From Lachnospiraceae bacterium KGMB03038 (GTDB lineage: Bacteria; Bacillota; Clostridia; Lachnospirales; Lachnospiraceae), in contig CP041667.1 of NCBI GenBank assembly GCA_007361935.1, forward strand, positions 660,001 through 724,000: DNA of 64,000 bases, given 5' to 3'. Positions 36,797 to 44,719 of this stretch are shown piece by piece. The notes under the pieces were generated by a model. That model was not told the origin of the DNA. It saw only the letters and a program-made list of their open reading frames with translations, and did not search any database. The stretch's first letter is position 1. The number at the start of each line of letters is the position of its first letter. A program made the translations under genes and the position numbers.

Positions 36797-37578
36797 GATA
36801 CGCAGAGAAACCGATTATCATAGGCGCAGTCCATCTGCCCTATTACGGAAGAAATAATCCGAGTCAGTCGGTCGCGGGCCTGGAAGAGTATGTGATGACC
36901 AATGTAAGAGTTCATATAGAAAACGGGATCGACACCCTGTATCTTCAAGATGAAAATTTAAATCTCGGTCCGGCTCAGCCAGAGACGATTGCAATCATGG
37001 CCGCTCTTGGGAAAATGGTAAAAAGTGAATTCCCTAAAATGAAACTTGGCATGATCATGCAGTCTCATGACGGAATCGCGCCGATTGCGGCGGCTACGGC
37101 AGCAGGTGCGGATTTCGTGAGAATCAAGGTGTTTGCAGGAACGATGTACAAAGCAGAAGGTATCCGGCAGGGAGTAGGACAGACAGCAGTACAGTATCGT
37201 ACCATGTTAAATTCTTCAGTAAAAATCTGTGCGGATGTTCACGATAGGGAAGGAATTCCGATGCCTGGAGTCCCGATTTCCATGGCAATCGGATGGGCAG
37301 ACCGAGCAGGCGCGGATGCGTTCATTCTGACAGGACATGATTATAAAGAAACCCTGCGATACCTGGAGGAAGCAGAGAAAATGGAGCTTGGAAAACCGGC
37401 GCTGGTGGGCGGATCTGTTAATGAGGGAAACATTTATGAAATCCTGGATCACTGTGAAGGGGCAGTTGTCAGCAGCTCTCTTATGCTGGATGAACCTATT
37501 CCGGGGAGCCTGCTTCACTGGGATGCAGAGAAGATCAAGAGATTTGTAGACAAAGTGGCAAATTATCGAAAAGAGTAA
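36793..37578 (+). CDS. BtpA/SgcQ-family TIM-barrel protein
   Basis: 261 residues. IIIGAVHLPYYGRN at the N-terminus, DTLYLQDEN near 46, GADFVRIKVFAG near 106, ICADVHDREG near 140, GADAFILTGHD near 172 and PALVGGSVNEGN near 205 mark strands of a phosphate-binding TIM barrel of the BtpA family. BtpA was named from a photosystem I factor in cyanobacteria, but bacterial relatives such as SgcQ lie in sugar or nucleoside operons and are thought to be enzymes. Lyase or nucleosidase action on the PfkB product is a fair guess. Starts at ATGA overlapping the kinase stop. Confidence 0.87.
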   Translation: MRYAEKPIIIGAVHLPYYGRNNPSQSVAGLEEYVMTNVRVHIENGIDTLYLQDENLNLGPAQPETIAIMAALGKMVKSEFPKMKLGMIMQSHDGIAPIAAATAAGADFVRIKVFAGTMYKAEGIRQGVGQTAVQYRTMLNSSVKICADVHDREGIPMPGVPISMAIGWADRAGADAFILTGHDYKETLRYLEEAEKMELGKPALVGGSVNEGNIYEILDHCEGAVVSSSLMLDEPIPGSLLHWDAEKIKRFVDKVANYRKE

Positions 37579-37584
37579 AGAGAT

Positions 37585-38907
37585 ATGTATGATGTGATCA
37601 TTTGTGGAGGGCAGGTTGTCACTCCCTTGGGTATAAAAGAATTGGATATCGGCATCCAAGATGGGAAGATTACCGCGTTGTCAGAAGTGGGAATGTGTGA
37701 AGAGGCCGTTCCCAGGATTGATGCTTCTGGGAAATATATCCTGCCTGGCGGGATTGATGTTCATGTGCATATGAACGATCTAGGAGCAGAAGAAATGGAA
37801 GATTGGCGGCATGGGTCTCTGGCCGCTGCGGTTGGAGGAATCACAACGGTAGTGGATATGCCAATCGATAATGTGCCCTCTACAACGGACAGCAAGAGCA
37901 TGCGCAGAAAACTAGAACGTATACGGGGTAATTCCTATGTGGATTACCTATTGTGGGGAGGACTTACCGCAGATAATCTGGAGAAACTGCCGGGGATGTT
38001 GGAAGAAGGAGCTGTCGGATTTAAAACTTTTCTTATAGACAGCAGCGGAGAAGATTTTGGCAGGACGACGGATGGAGTCCTCTTGGAAGCAATGAAGGCG
38101 GCGGCAAAAGAAGACTTCCCGATTATGATCCATGCGGAAAATGATGAACTGAATCAATATTATACGGAACAATACGGAACCAGTACAGACTGGGCGGATT
38201 GGTCTAAAATGCATCCGGAATCAGGGGAGTTGGAAGCCGTGGCAAAATGTTTGGTGTTTGCCGGAATAACAGGAGCCAGGATTCACATTGCCCATGTCAG
38301 CAGCGCAAAGACGGCGGATATGATTGAAGCTGCCAGACGAAAAGGGATAAGAGTCACCTGTGAAACCTGTCCCCATTATCTGATTTTTACCGATCAGGAC
38401 TATGAAGAAAAGGGGGCCCTCCTAAAATGTGCCCCTCCGGTCCGGGATGAAAAAAATCGCCAAAGATTATGGGAGGCGCTAAATGATGGGCGGATTGATA
38501 TGATTTCGTCTGACCATTCGCCGAGCCAAGGAGGAAAAGAGTATCACTGGATCAAGGAAGCATGGGCGGGAATCGCAGGAATCCAGAACACGTTGCTGGC
38601 AATGTATTCGGAAGGATTTTGCAAAGGAAAGATTTCTCTGGAACAAGTGGCGGCAGTCTGTTCCGCAAATCCAGCGCAGATGCTTGGAATCAGCAGACAT
38701 AAAGGAAGTATTGAGGTGGGAAAGGACGCAGATTTAGTTATATTGGATCCAAAGAAAGACACGATTTTTAAAAGGGATCAAATGAAAATGAAAGTAAAGG
38801 AAAGCGTCTACGAGAATTATCATTTCCGTGGCCGGATTGAACGCAGCTTTCTCCGGGGAAGGGAAGTGACAGAAGGCGCGCCGGCGGGACGCTATATACG
38901 CAGGTGA
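37585..38907 (+). CDS. Allantoinase/dihydroorotase-like cyclic amidohydrolase
   Basis: 440 residues. The metal-site motifs of the allantoinase-dihydroorotase-hydantoinase group appear in order: DVHVHMND near 59, VGFKTFL near 147 with the Lys that is normally carboxylated, IMIHAEND near 179, IHIAHVSS near 233, and SSDHSP near 308. It opens cyclic amide rings in this family. Clustering with PucR and with two other classes of amidohydrolase favours an allantoin/hydantoin-like ring over dihydroorotate, but the substrate is not fixed. Starts 6 bases after BtpA with an AAAGAG site. Confidence 0.87.
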   Translation: MYDVIICGGQVVTPLGIKELDIGIQDGKITALSEVGMCEEAVPRIDASGKYILPGGIDVHVHMNDLGAEEMEDWRHGSLAAAVGGITTVVDMPIDNVPSTTDSKSMRRKLERIRGNSYVDYLLWGGLTADNLEKLPGMLEEGAVGFKTFLIDSSGEDFGRTTDGVLLEAMKAAAKEDFPIMIHAENDELNQYYTEQYGTSTDWADWSKMHPESGELEAVAKCLVFAGITGARIHIAHVSSAKTADMIEAARRKGIRVTCETCPHYLIFTDQDYEEKGALLKCAPPVRDEKNRQRLWEALNDGRIDMISSDHSPSQGGKEYHWIKEAWAGIAGIQNTLLAMYSEGFCKGKISLEQVAAVCSANPAQMLGISRHKGSIEVGKDADLVILDPKKDTIFKRDQMKMKVKESVYENYHFRGRIERSFLRGREVTEGAPAGRYIRR

Positions 38908-38911
38908 TTGA

Positions 38912-40537
38912 ATGAAGACGAATTTGGAGTGGCTGATAACAAAGAGCGGACTGAAGAATATACGATGCGTTTCCGGAAGGGATGGATTGGATACACGGAT
39001 AGACGGTGTCAGTGTGGTGGATAGTCCGGGAGCTGTCAAATGGGCGAAGCCAGACGAATTATCCATGACCACGGGATACCTGCTGGTAGATGATCCGCAA
39101 GGACAGCGAAAACTTATACGGGAGTTAAAAAAAGCTAAAAGCGCGGGCCTGGCAGTGAAGGTTAAGAGTTATTTTGATGAAATACCGGAAACAATGATCG
39201 AGGAGGCGCAAAAAACAGGGCTTCCCCTGCTGGAAATTCCTTATTACTATTCTTTTTCTGAGATCAGTCAGACGATTTATAATCATATTTTTGAGATGAA
39301 TTATCAGACTAGAATTAAGGAACAACGGCTGATAGAAGATATTTCTGATATCTTTTTCTCTAAACGGGGAGTTTTGGAGATTGTATATCGAATCGCGGAA
39401 CATTTAAAACGGACGGTAATTCTGACAGATGGGGATCTCCGGTGCGTATACGCGGCCAAAAAGATGTCAGATAAAAAGATTTGCGCAAAAGATGACCAGA
39501 TTCGAAGAAGCGGGAGTTTCGAAGAAGGCCATGGAGAGTTCTTTTTCTCAGATAAAACATGTAGAAAAGCGTATTGTGTAAATATACCGGATGCGCATAG
39601 CTATCTTCTGATCTTGGAGGAGAAACAGCGTATAACAAAGGACGAAGAATGCCTGATCGAACGATGTAATAAAATCCTGAGTATGGGTCTGGAACAGGTG
39701 AAAAACCGTAGAGGGGAGCCATATGACCTAGAAGATGTATATTACCAGAAGCTTTATGAATATCTGAGCGACCTGAAACCCTATACAGGAGCCGACCTGA
39801 AAAATCTTCTGCAGGAGCTGGAATTTCCTATAGAAAAGAAGCGGATTGTCCTGCTGGTCCAGCCGGAGAGGGAGCAGGAAATTGAAGCGGATGTAAAAAG
39901 AATTTTGAAACAGGAAATCCTAAAATGCAGAGAATTGAGAGGTTTTGGCTCCTGCGTTTTTTATCATAATGATAAATATATCATATATCTTTTTGCGGGC
40001 ATACAAAAAAGCGAACCTTTCATGGAATATGCGGCGGGGTGCCTGGCAGACGATATCTTGGAAAAATTTTACTCCTTGCCGCAAAAATACGAAGTACGGA
40101 TTGGAGTTGGCAAAAGCAGTCAAGATATGGCGGGAATACGCCGAAGCTATCAAGAAGCGGAAAAGGCGCTGGAATTGGGGGAAAGGATCGATCTTAAGAC
40201 AGGGAAATTTATGTTTGGAAAACTGGCGGTTTATGATTATCTGCTTCAGTATCCGGTTAAAGACAAGGGACAGCTTGCAGGGAATATCCAATACTTGCTG
40301 AATTATGATGAGCAAAACAATACAGAACTGACCCGGACGCTGATGAAGTTTTTGGAATGTAAGTTTAACGTAAGCGAGACGGCAAAAGAGTTATATATTC
40401 ATAGAAATACATTGATCAATCGGATGAATAAGATTAAAGAACTTTTGTACAATGATCTGGAATCTATGGATTCGCTGATTCCCTTGTGCATAGAGGTATA
40501 TGCTTATCAACTATTTTTGTTAGGAGGTAAATCATGA
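38912..40537 (+). CDS. PucR-family transcriptional regulator
   Basis: 541 residues. The N-terminal ~120 residues are the PucR ligand-sensing domain (GLDTRIDGVSVVDSPGAVKWAKPDELSMTTGY area). A middle region resembles the CdaR GGDEF-like domain, and the C-terminal HTH_30 reads FLECKFNVSETAKELYIHRNTLINRMNKI. PucR proteins regulate purine and ureide catabolism in Bacillus and similar genes elsewhere. Being inside the operon, it is likely to control it in response to a pathway intermediate. It starts 4 bases after the hydrolase stop. Confidence 0.9.
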   Translation: MKTNLEWLITKSGLKNIRCVSGRDGLDTRIDGVSVVDSPGAVKWAKPDELSMTTGYLLVDDPQGQRKLIRELKKAKSAGLAVKVKSYFDEIPETMIEEAQKTGLPLLEIPYYYSFSEISQTIYNHIFEMNYQTRIKEQRLIEDISDIFFSKRGVLEIVYRIAEHLKRTVILTDGDLRCVYAAKKMSDKKICAKDDQIRRSGSFEEGHGEFFFSDKTCRKAYCVNIPDAHSYLLILEEKQRITKDEECLIERCNKILSMGLEQVKNRRGEPYDLEDVYYQKLYEYLSDLKPYTGADLKNLLQELEFPIEKKRIVLLVQPEREQEIEADVKRILKQEILKCRELRGFGSCVFYHNDKYIIYLFAGIQKSEPFMEYAAGCLADDILEKFYSLPQKYEVRIGVGKSSQDMAGIRRSYQEAEKALELGERIDLKTGKFMFGKLAVYDYLLQYPVKDKGQLAGNIQYLLNYDEQNNTELTRTLMKFLECKFNVSETAKELYIHRNTLINRMNKIKELLYNDLESMDSLIPLCIEVYAYQLFLLGGKS

Positions 40538-42018
40538 GGATACTATTAAAACACGCAAAAATTGTTACATTTAATGAGAAGGACGATATATTGGAGGAGG
40601 CAGACCTGCTGGTGGATGGCCGGAAGATCTGCCGGATTGGCCGGGGATTGAAAGAAACCGCGGATAAAGTCATCGACTGTACCGGAAAACTGGTAATGCC
40701 TGGCCTTGTTAATTCTCATCTTCATTCAGATGAAAATATGTTCCGGGGGCTTTTTGATAATCTGCCCTTGGAACCGTGGATGCTCTATAGCTGTCCTCCT
40801 CTTTCGTATGGGCCATTTTCTGAAAGGCTGATCTATCTGCGGACTATGCTTGGCGCTATGGAGATGGTGAAAAAGGGGATTACCTGTATCCAGGATGATG
40901 CCTCAGAGTGTCCCAAAGGAACAGTGGAAGGATACGATCAGGTGTTTCGGGCTTACCGGGATATCGGATTAAAAGGGAATGTAGCTTTGAATATGGGAGA
41001 CCGAGCCTATATGGACAAACTCCCCTATACATATGAGACCATTCCGAAAGAATTGCAGGGAAAACTCTCTTCCACTGGAAATCCGGAAGAGATGCTGGAG
41101 CTGTACCAGGAGATGATCCGCCGTTGGAACGGGAAAGAAGGCATGAAAGTGGTATGTTCCACTTCTGCTCCTCAAAGATGTACAGATGGATATCTTATGC
41201 AGGCCCTGAAACTGGCTTTGGATCATGATCTTCCAATGCATACTCATATTTTGGAGACTCGCATGCAGAGGTCCACCGGACCGGAATTCTACGGGAAATC
41301 CATTGTTCAGCATATCAAGGATCTTGGCTTTTTGACAGACCGTCTGACCATTATCCACGGCGTATGGATGGACGAGGCGGATATGGCGGCTATTGGAGAG
41401 GCAGGAGCCAGCGTAGCGCATAACCCGGTCAGCAATCTGAAGCTTGGCAGCGGTATTATGCCTCTTCGGAAAATGATTGAAAACAAAGTGAATATTGTTC
41501 TTGGGACAGATGGCATGAGCAGCAATGATGGATACAGTATGTTTGAGACAATGAAATTCGCGGCTCTTCTGCAAAAAGTAGTGGATGCGGATTACAGGAC
41601 CTGGCTTAGCGCTAAGGATATCCTGGATCTTGCCATTAAGACTCCGGCTAAGAGTCTCCGCAGAGAAGCGGAGATCGGCGGGCTGGAAGAAGGGAAAGAT
41701 GCGGATATCTGTATCATCAACCTGAAGACAGAAGCATTTACCCCATTGAATGATATCTACAAGCATCTGGTATACTGCGAGGACGGCCGTGATGTTGAGA
41801 CGGTCATCGCAGCAGGAAAGATTCTGATGGAGGATGGAAAGCTTTTAAATGTAGACGAAAACGCATTATTAGAAGAACTGCAGGCGATGACCGGAGAGTT
41901 TAAAGAGCGGTATCAGAAATCTGTGGAAGAAAACGAAGTCCTTCTGCCTTATGTGCATCAGATTTATGAGAAATGCATCGATCAGTTTCAGGACTGTACC
42001 TGCAATCTTTTCGTATAG
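40534..42018 (+). CDS. SsnA/AtzA-type amidohydrolase or deaminase
   Basis: 494-residue amidohydrolase with mononuclear metal motifs: NSHLHSDENMFRGL near 60-73 (HxH), MHTHILETRMQ near 235, IIHGVWMDE near 274, and LGTDGMSSND near 326. This is the chlorohydrolase/cytosine-deaminase/SsnA branch, whose members remove amino or chloro groups from N-heterocycles or act on guanine-like rings. AGGAGG precedes the ATG, which overlaps the PucR stop by 4 bases. An extra C-terminal ~70-residue helical tail ends in a Cys-rich stretch (CIDQFQDCTCN). Substrate unknown. Confidence 0.87.
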   Translation: MRILLKHAKIVTFNEKDDILEEADLLVDGRKICRIGRGLKETADKVIDCTGKLVMPGLVNSHLHSDENMFRGLFDNLPLEPWMLYSCPPLSYGPFSERLIYLRTMLGAMEMVKKGITCIQDDASECPKGTVEGYDQVFRAYRDIGLKGNVALNMGDRAYMDKLPYTYETIPKELQGKLSSTGNPEEMLELYQEMIRRWNGKEGMKVVCSTSAPQRCTDGYLMQALKLALDHDLPMHTHILETRMQRSTGPEFYGKSIVQHIKDLGFLTDRLTIIHGVWMDEADMAAIGEAGASVAHNPVSNLKLGSGIMPLRKMIENKVNIVLGTDGMSSNDGYSMFETMKFAALLQKVVDADYRTWLSAKDILDLAIKTPAKSLRREAEIGGLEEGKDADICIINLKTEAFTPLNDIYKHLVYCEDGRDVETVIAAGKILMEDGKLLNVDENALLEELQAMTGEFKERYQKSVEENEVLLPYVHQIYEKCIDQFQDCTCNLFV

Positions 42019-42048
42019 GCCCAAGAGTATATAGAAAGGAGATCACTT

Positions 42049-42801
42049 ATGAGAATCATTGATATGCATGCTCATGTTGATGTGTGTGAACCGTTGCATT
42101 GGCATGATACGGCGGAAAAGCTGCTGAAGCTTATGGATGAGGCGAAAATTGAAAAGGCGGTAGTCAGCGCGTATCTGAATCTGCCGGGACCGGATATGAC
42201 TTGTGGACAGCGGCTGTGGGATTCGATCCGGCCGTATGAGGACCGGTTTATGATGTTTCTGCGGATGGATCCATGGTTTGGTCAGGAGGCCGTTGATTTT
42301 CTGGAAGAAGCCTGCCAGAAGTACCCGGTTAAAGGAGTAAAACTGCATCCGGCTCATTATACCCTTCATCCCTATGGGGATCTGACGGTGGATCTGTGCA
42401 GGAAGGCGGGAGAACTGGGACTTCCAGTATTATTTCACTGTGGAGACGAGATGATGTGCCTGCCGCTGCAGATCGGAGAGCTGGCGGCCCAGTGTCCGGA
42501 TACTACAGTGATTCTGGCACATATGGGAGGTTACGCTCATAACCGGGATGCCATCGAAGTGGCGAAGAAATACTCCAATATTTATATTGATACTTCTGAG
42601 GTGCCGTTAGTAAAAGAAATCAAATGGTTTGTAGAAGAGCTGGGTGCTGACAGGATTTTCTTCGGGACTGACGCGCCCTGCTGCGATCCATCGGTAGAAC
42701 TGAAAAAAGTTCAGCTTGCGGGACTGGAAGAAAGAGACTTAGAGAAAGTGCTGTGGAAGAACGCAGTCCGAGTGATGAAATTGGATGAAGAAGAAAAATA
42801 G
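42049..42801 (+). CDS. Amidohydrolase-2 family TIM-barrel hydrolase, copy A
   Basis: 250 residues. IIDMHAHVDV at the N-terminus supplies HxH; KGVKLHPAHYT near 104, VLFHCGDE near 127, VILAHMGGY near 155 and FFGTDAPCCDP near 203 follow as in the amidohydrolase-2 (ACMSD/TatD-like) group. Such enzymes do hydrolysis or nonoxidative decarboxylation. AGGAG lies upstream. It resembles the next gene in length and motif order, and the pair probably arose by duplication. Confidence 0.88.
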   Translation: MRIIDMHAHVDVCEPLHWHDTAEKLLKLMDEAKIEKAVVSAYLNLPGPDMTCGQRLWDSIRPYEDRFMMFLRMDPWFGQEAVDFLEEACQKYPVKGVKLHPAHYTLHPYGDLTVDLCRKAGELGLPVLFHCGDEMMCLPLQIGELAAQCPDTTVILAHMGGYAHNRDAIEVAKKYSNIYIDTSEVPLVKEIKWFVEELGADRIFFGTDAPCCDPSVELKKVQLAGLEERDLEKVLWKNAVRVMKLDEEEK

Positions 42802-42816
42802 CAGGAGGAAGAGAAA

Positions 42817-43560
42817 ATGTTGATAGATTTTCATACCTATGTGGGCAGATCGATGCTGGGACAAGAAAGTACAGAGGAAGAGCTTCTGGCAAATATGGAG
42901 AAAAACCAGATTGATATTTCTGTAGTGTGTCCGGTTAAGACGGTTGACCCATTTTTTGAGAAACAGAATCAGTACGTCTCAGAATTGCAAGAGAAGCATG
43001 CCGGCAGGATCGTAGGCTTTGCCAGAATCGACCCAAACCTGGGAAAAGATTCTGAGAAAATCCTGGCAGAATCTATAGAAGAACTAAAATTAAAAGGACT
43101 GCTCCTGCATCCTTGGGAGGAGACGTTTGCGATCAATGATCAAAAAGTATTTCCCTTCATGGAAATTTGCCGGGAATATGACCTTCCAGTGCTGGTAGAA
43201 ACCGGATATCCCTGGGTGTCCCACTGTTTCCAGGTGGCTTCCCTGGCAGAAAAATTTCCGGATGTGAAGTTTATCATGTCTCACGGCGGGCAGTTCGACA
43301 GCAGCGGTTACGCGCTGACCGATGTAGACTATGTGATGGACCGGCATGAGAATCTTCTGATCGAGACCTCAGGAGATTACTCGGATGAGGGAATTGAAAA
43401 CATCCCGGTACGGCTGGGGTATGACCGCCTTCTGTTTGGTTCTCACTTTCCATGGCTTAGCACAGAGCTTGAGATCTACCGGGTACAGCGGGCTTCTCTT
43501 CCGGAAGAGGCGAGGGAGTGTATCTTCTATAAAAACGCGCTGGAGGTCCTGAAAATATAG
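42817..43560 (+). CDS. Amidohydrolase-2 family TIM-barrel hydrolase, copy B
   Basis: 247 residues, with IDFHTYVGRS in place of the usual HxH: the second metal-binding His is Tyr, which suggests altered metal binding. Later motifs are kept: KGLLLHPWEE near 89, VLVETGYPW near 126 (the usual FHCG reads VETG), FIMSHGGQ near 149 and LFGSHFPW near 205, where the expected catalytic Asp (GTD) is replaced by Ser-His. It may be an inactive or retuned paralogue of copy A. AGGAGGAAG precedes the start. Last gene of the operon; the next gene is convergent, 8 bases away, with no clear terminator. Confidence 0.85.
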   Translation: MLIDFHTYVGRSMLGQESTEEELLANMEKNQIDISVVCPVKTVDPFFEKQNQYVSELQEKHAGRIVGFARIDPNLGKDSEKILAESIEELKLKGLLLHPWEETFAINDQKVFPFMEICREYDLPVLVETGYPWVSHCFQVASLAEKFPDVKFIMSHGGQFDSSGYALTDVDYVMDRHENLLIETSGDYSDEGIENIPVRLGYDRLLFGSHFPWLSTELEIYRVQRASLPEEARECIFYKNALEVLKI

Positions 43561-43567
43561 AAGAATC

Positions 43568-44458
43568 TTATGGATTCATCACCCTTCTCATGTCTTCCGG
43601 CAGCTTAGCCTCAAACGCCATCTTCTCCCCGGTAATAGGATGGGTGAAGGAAAGCCGATGGGAGTGGAGGGCTTGACGCTGGATGAACTCCATGTCTGGA
43701 TTATAGAGATAATCTCCGATCAAAGGATACCCCAGGTGCTTCATATGAATACGAATCTGATGGGTACGGCCGGTTTCCAAACGCAGGGACACCAGGCTGT
43801 GCCCATTTTTGCTGTCCAGAAGCCGGTAATGCGTAACGGCGGGCTCACCCTTGTCCCAGTCTACCACCCGCTCAATAATGGTTCCATCTCTGCGGGCCAG
43901 AGGAGCGCTGATGGTGCCGGATTCAGGACGGACATGTCCTCTTGTGATGGCCAGATATTCACGGAGGATCTCTTTGCGTTTCGTCATAGCGGACAGGATG
44001 CTGGCGCTGACTAGATGCTTTGCTACTACCGTAAGCCCGGAAGTGTCGCGGTCCAAGCGGTTGCAGCAGCGGAAGATAAAGTCCTTTCCCTGCTGCTGAT
44101 AATACCATGCCAGGCCGTTTGCCAGGGAATTGGTATAGTTGTTCATGGAGGGATGGATGGGCATTCCCGCTGGTTTATTAATCACGATCAGGTCCTCGTC
44201 CTCGTAAATAATATCCAGAGGAAGATTAACAGGAGGAATGTGGCGGGAATTTTCGGTCTCCTGGATGCGGACACAAAGTTCATCGCCGAAAGTAAGAGTC
44301 TGGCGCAAATAGCAGAAAGTTCCGTTGATCAGGGTGTTCTCCGGCATCCGTTTGATGCGGGCCAGATTCTGGGCGGAATATCCGTGCCGCCTTAAGAACT
44401 GTTCAATCCGCAGACCGTCTTCTTTTTCTGTAATCTTATAAGTGATCGTACGTTCCAT
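43568..44458 (-). CDS. RluA-family pseudouridine synthase
   Basis: 296 residues. An S4-like N-terminal region (DGLRIEQFLRRHGYSAQNLARIKR) precedes the RluA catalytic domain. NRLDRDTSGL near 142 contains the catalytic Asp (HRLD in most relatives), and RTHQIRIHMKHLG near 241 is the second family motif. It converts uridine to pseudouridine in rRNA or tRNA; which site cannot be told. GAGGA lies before the ATG. Converges on the catabolic operon, leaving only 8 bases. Confidence 0.93.
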   Translation of the reverse strand: MERTITYKITEKEDGLRIEQFLRRHGYSAQNLARIKRMPENTLINGTFCYLRQTLTFGDELCVRIQETENSRHIPPVNLPLDIIYEDEDLIVINKPAGMPIHPSMNNYTNSLANGLAWYYQQQGKDFIFRCCNRLDRDTSGLTVVAKHLVSASILSAMTKRKEILREYLAITRGHVRPESGTISAPLARRDGTIIERVVDWDKGEPAVTHYRLLDSKNGHSLVSLRLETGRTHQIRIHMKHLGYPLIGDYLYNPDMEFIQRQALHSHRLSFTHPITGEKMAFEAKLPEDMRRVMNP

Positions 44459-44480
44459 TGCATTTTCCTCATGGTTTAGA

Positions 44481-44700
44481 TAAAATATAACGATGCCAGG
44501 GTCAAAAGGTCTAAACCCACATGAGCTTGCTCATAAGTGGGTGAAAGACCTTGGGACCCGCCCCCAATATGAGCATAAAAGCGGGATGTATATCCCGCGA
44601 TATGCGAATGTTGGGGCGGATTGTGGAAGTGCATAGCACGAAACAATCCGTAGACATCATGGTTGGGAATCCCAACATGGTATTTTTGATTATAGCATAT
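44481..44700. repeat. Multi-hairpin intergenic element (structured RNA or palindromic mobile element)
   Basis: Four successive hairpins are visible. H1 about 44498-44562: GGGTC..GGTCT / AGACC..GGGACCC enclosing CCCAC-TGAGC/GCTCA-GTGGG. H2 about 44561-44617: GCCCCCAATAT / ATGTTGGGGC enclosing GCGGGAT/ATCCCGC. H3 about 44617-44650: CGGATTGT-GTGC/GCAC-ACAATCCG. H4 about 44660-44682: GTTGGGA/TCCCAAC followed by TATTTTTG. Orientation is not settled. The element fills the gap between the divergent RluA and Nudix genes. Confidence 0.65.
44493..44636 (+). CDS. Possible 47-residue ORF inside the hairpin element
   Basis: An uninterrupted frame from ATG 44493 to TAG 44634-44636. The peptide begins MPGSKGLNPHELAHKW and ends VGADCGSA. 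It covers H1 and H2 exactly and has no ribosome-binding site (upstream is TAAAATATAACG). It could be an accident of the structured element or a small protein carried by it. No domain is recognised. Confidence 0.3.
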   Translation: MPGSKGLNPHELAHKWVKDLGTRPQYEHKSGMYIPRYANVGADCGSA

Positions 44701-44719
44701 TAAGAAAGAAGAGAAAAGA

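Noticed and set aside
37585..42018. Anaerobic uric-acid/xanthine degradation cluster (SsnA and HyuA-like genes present)
   Set aside because: The xanthine dehydrogenase, ygfK, ygeX/ygeY/ygeW and carbamate kinase genes that mark that cluster are missing.
31467..43560. Queuosine/queuine salvage (ECF plus PfkB kinase) as the identity of the operon
   Set aside because: That gut-bacterial route, as I recall it, needs a nucleosidase and a radical SAM lyase; this operon has no radical SAM gene and carries four amidohydrolases and a SIS protein instead.
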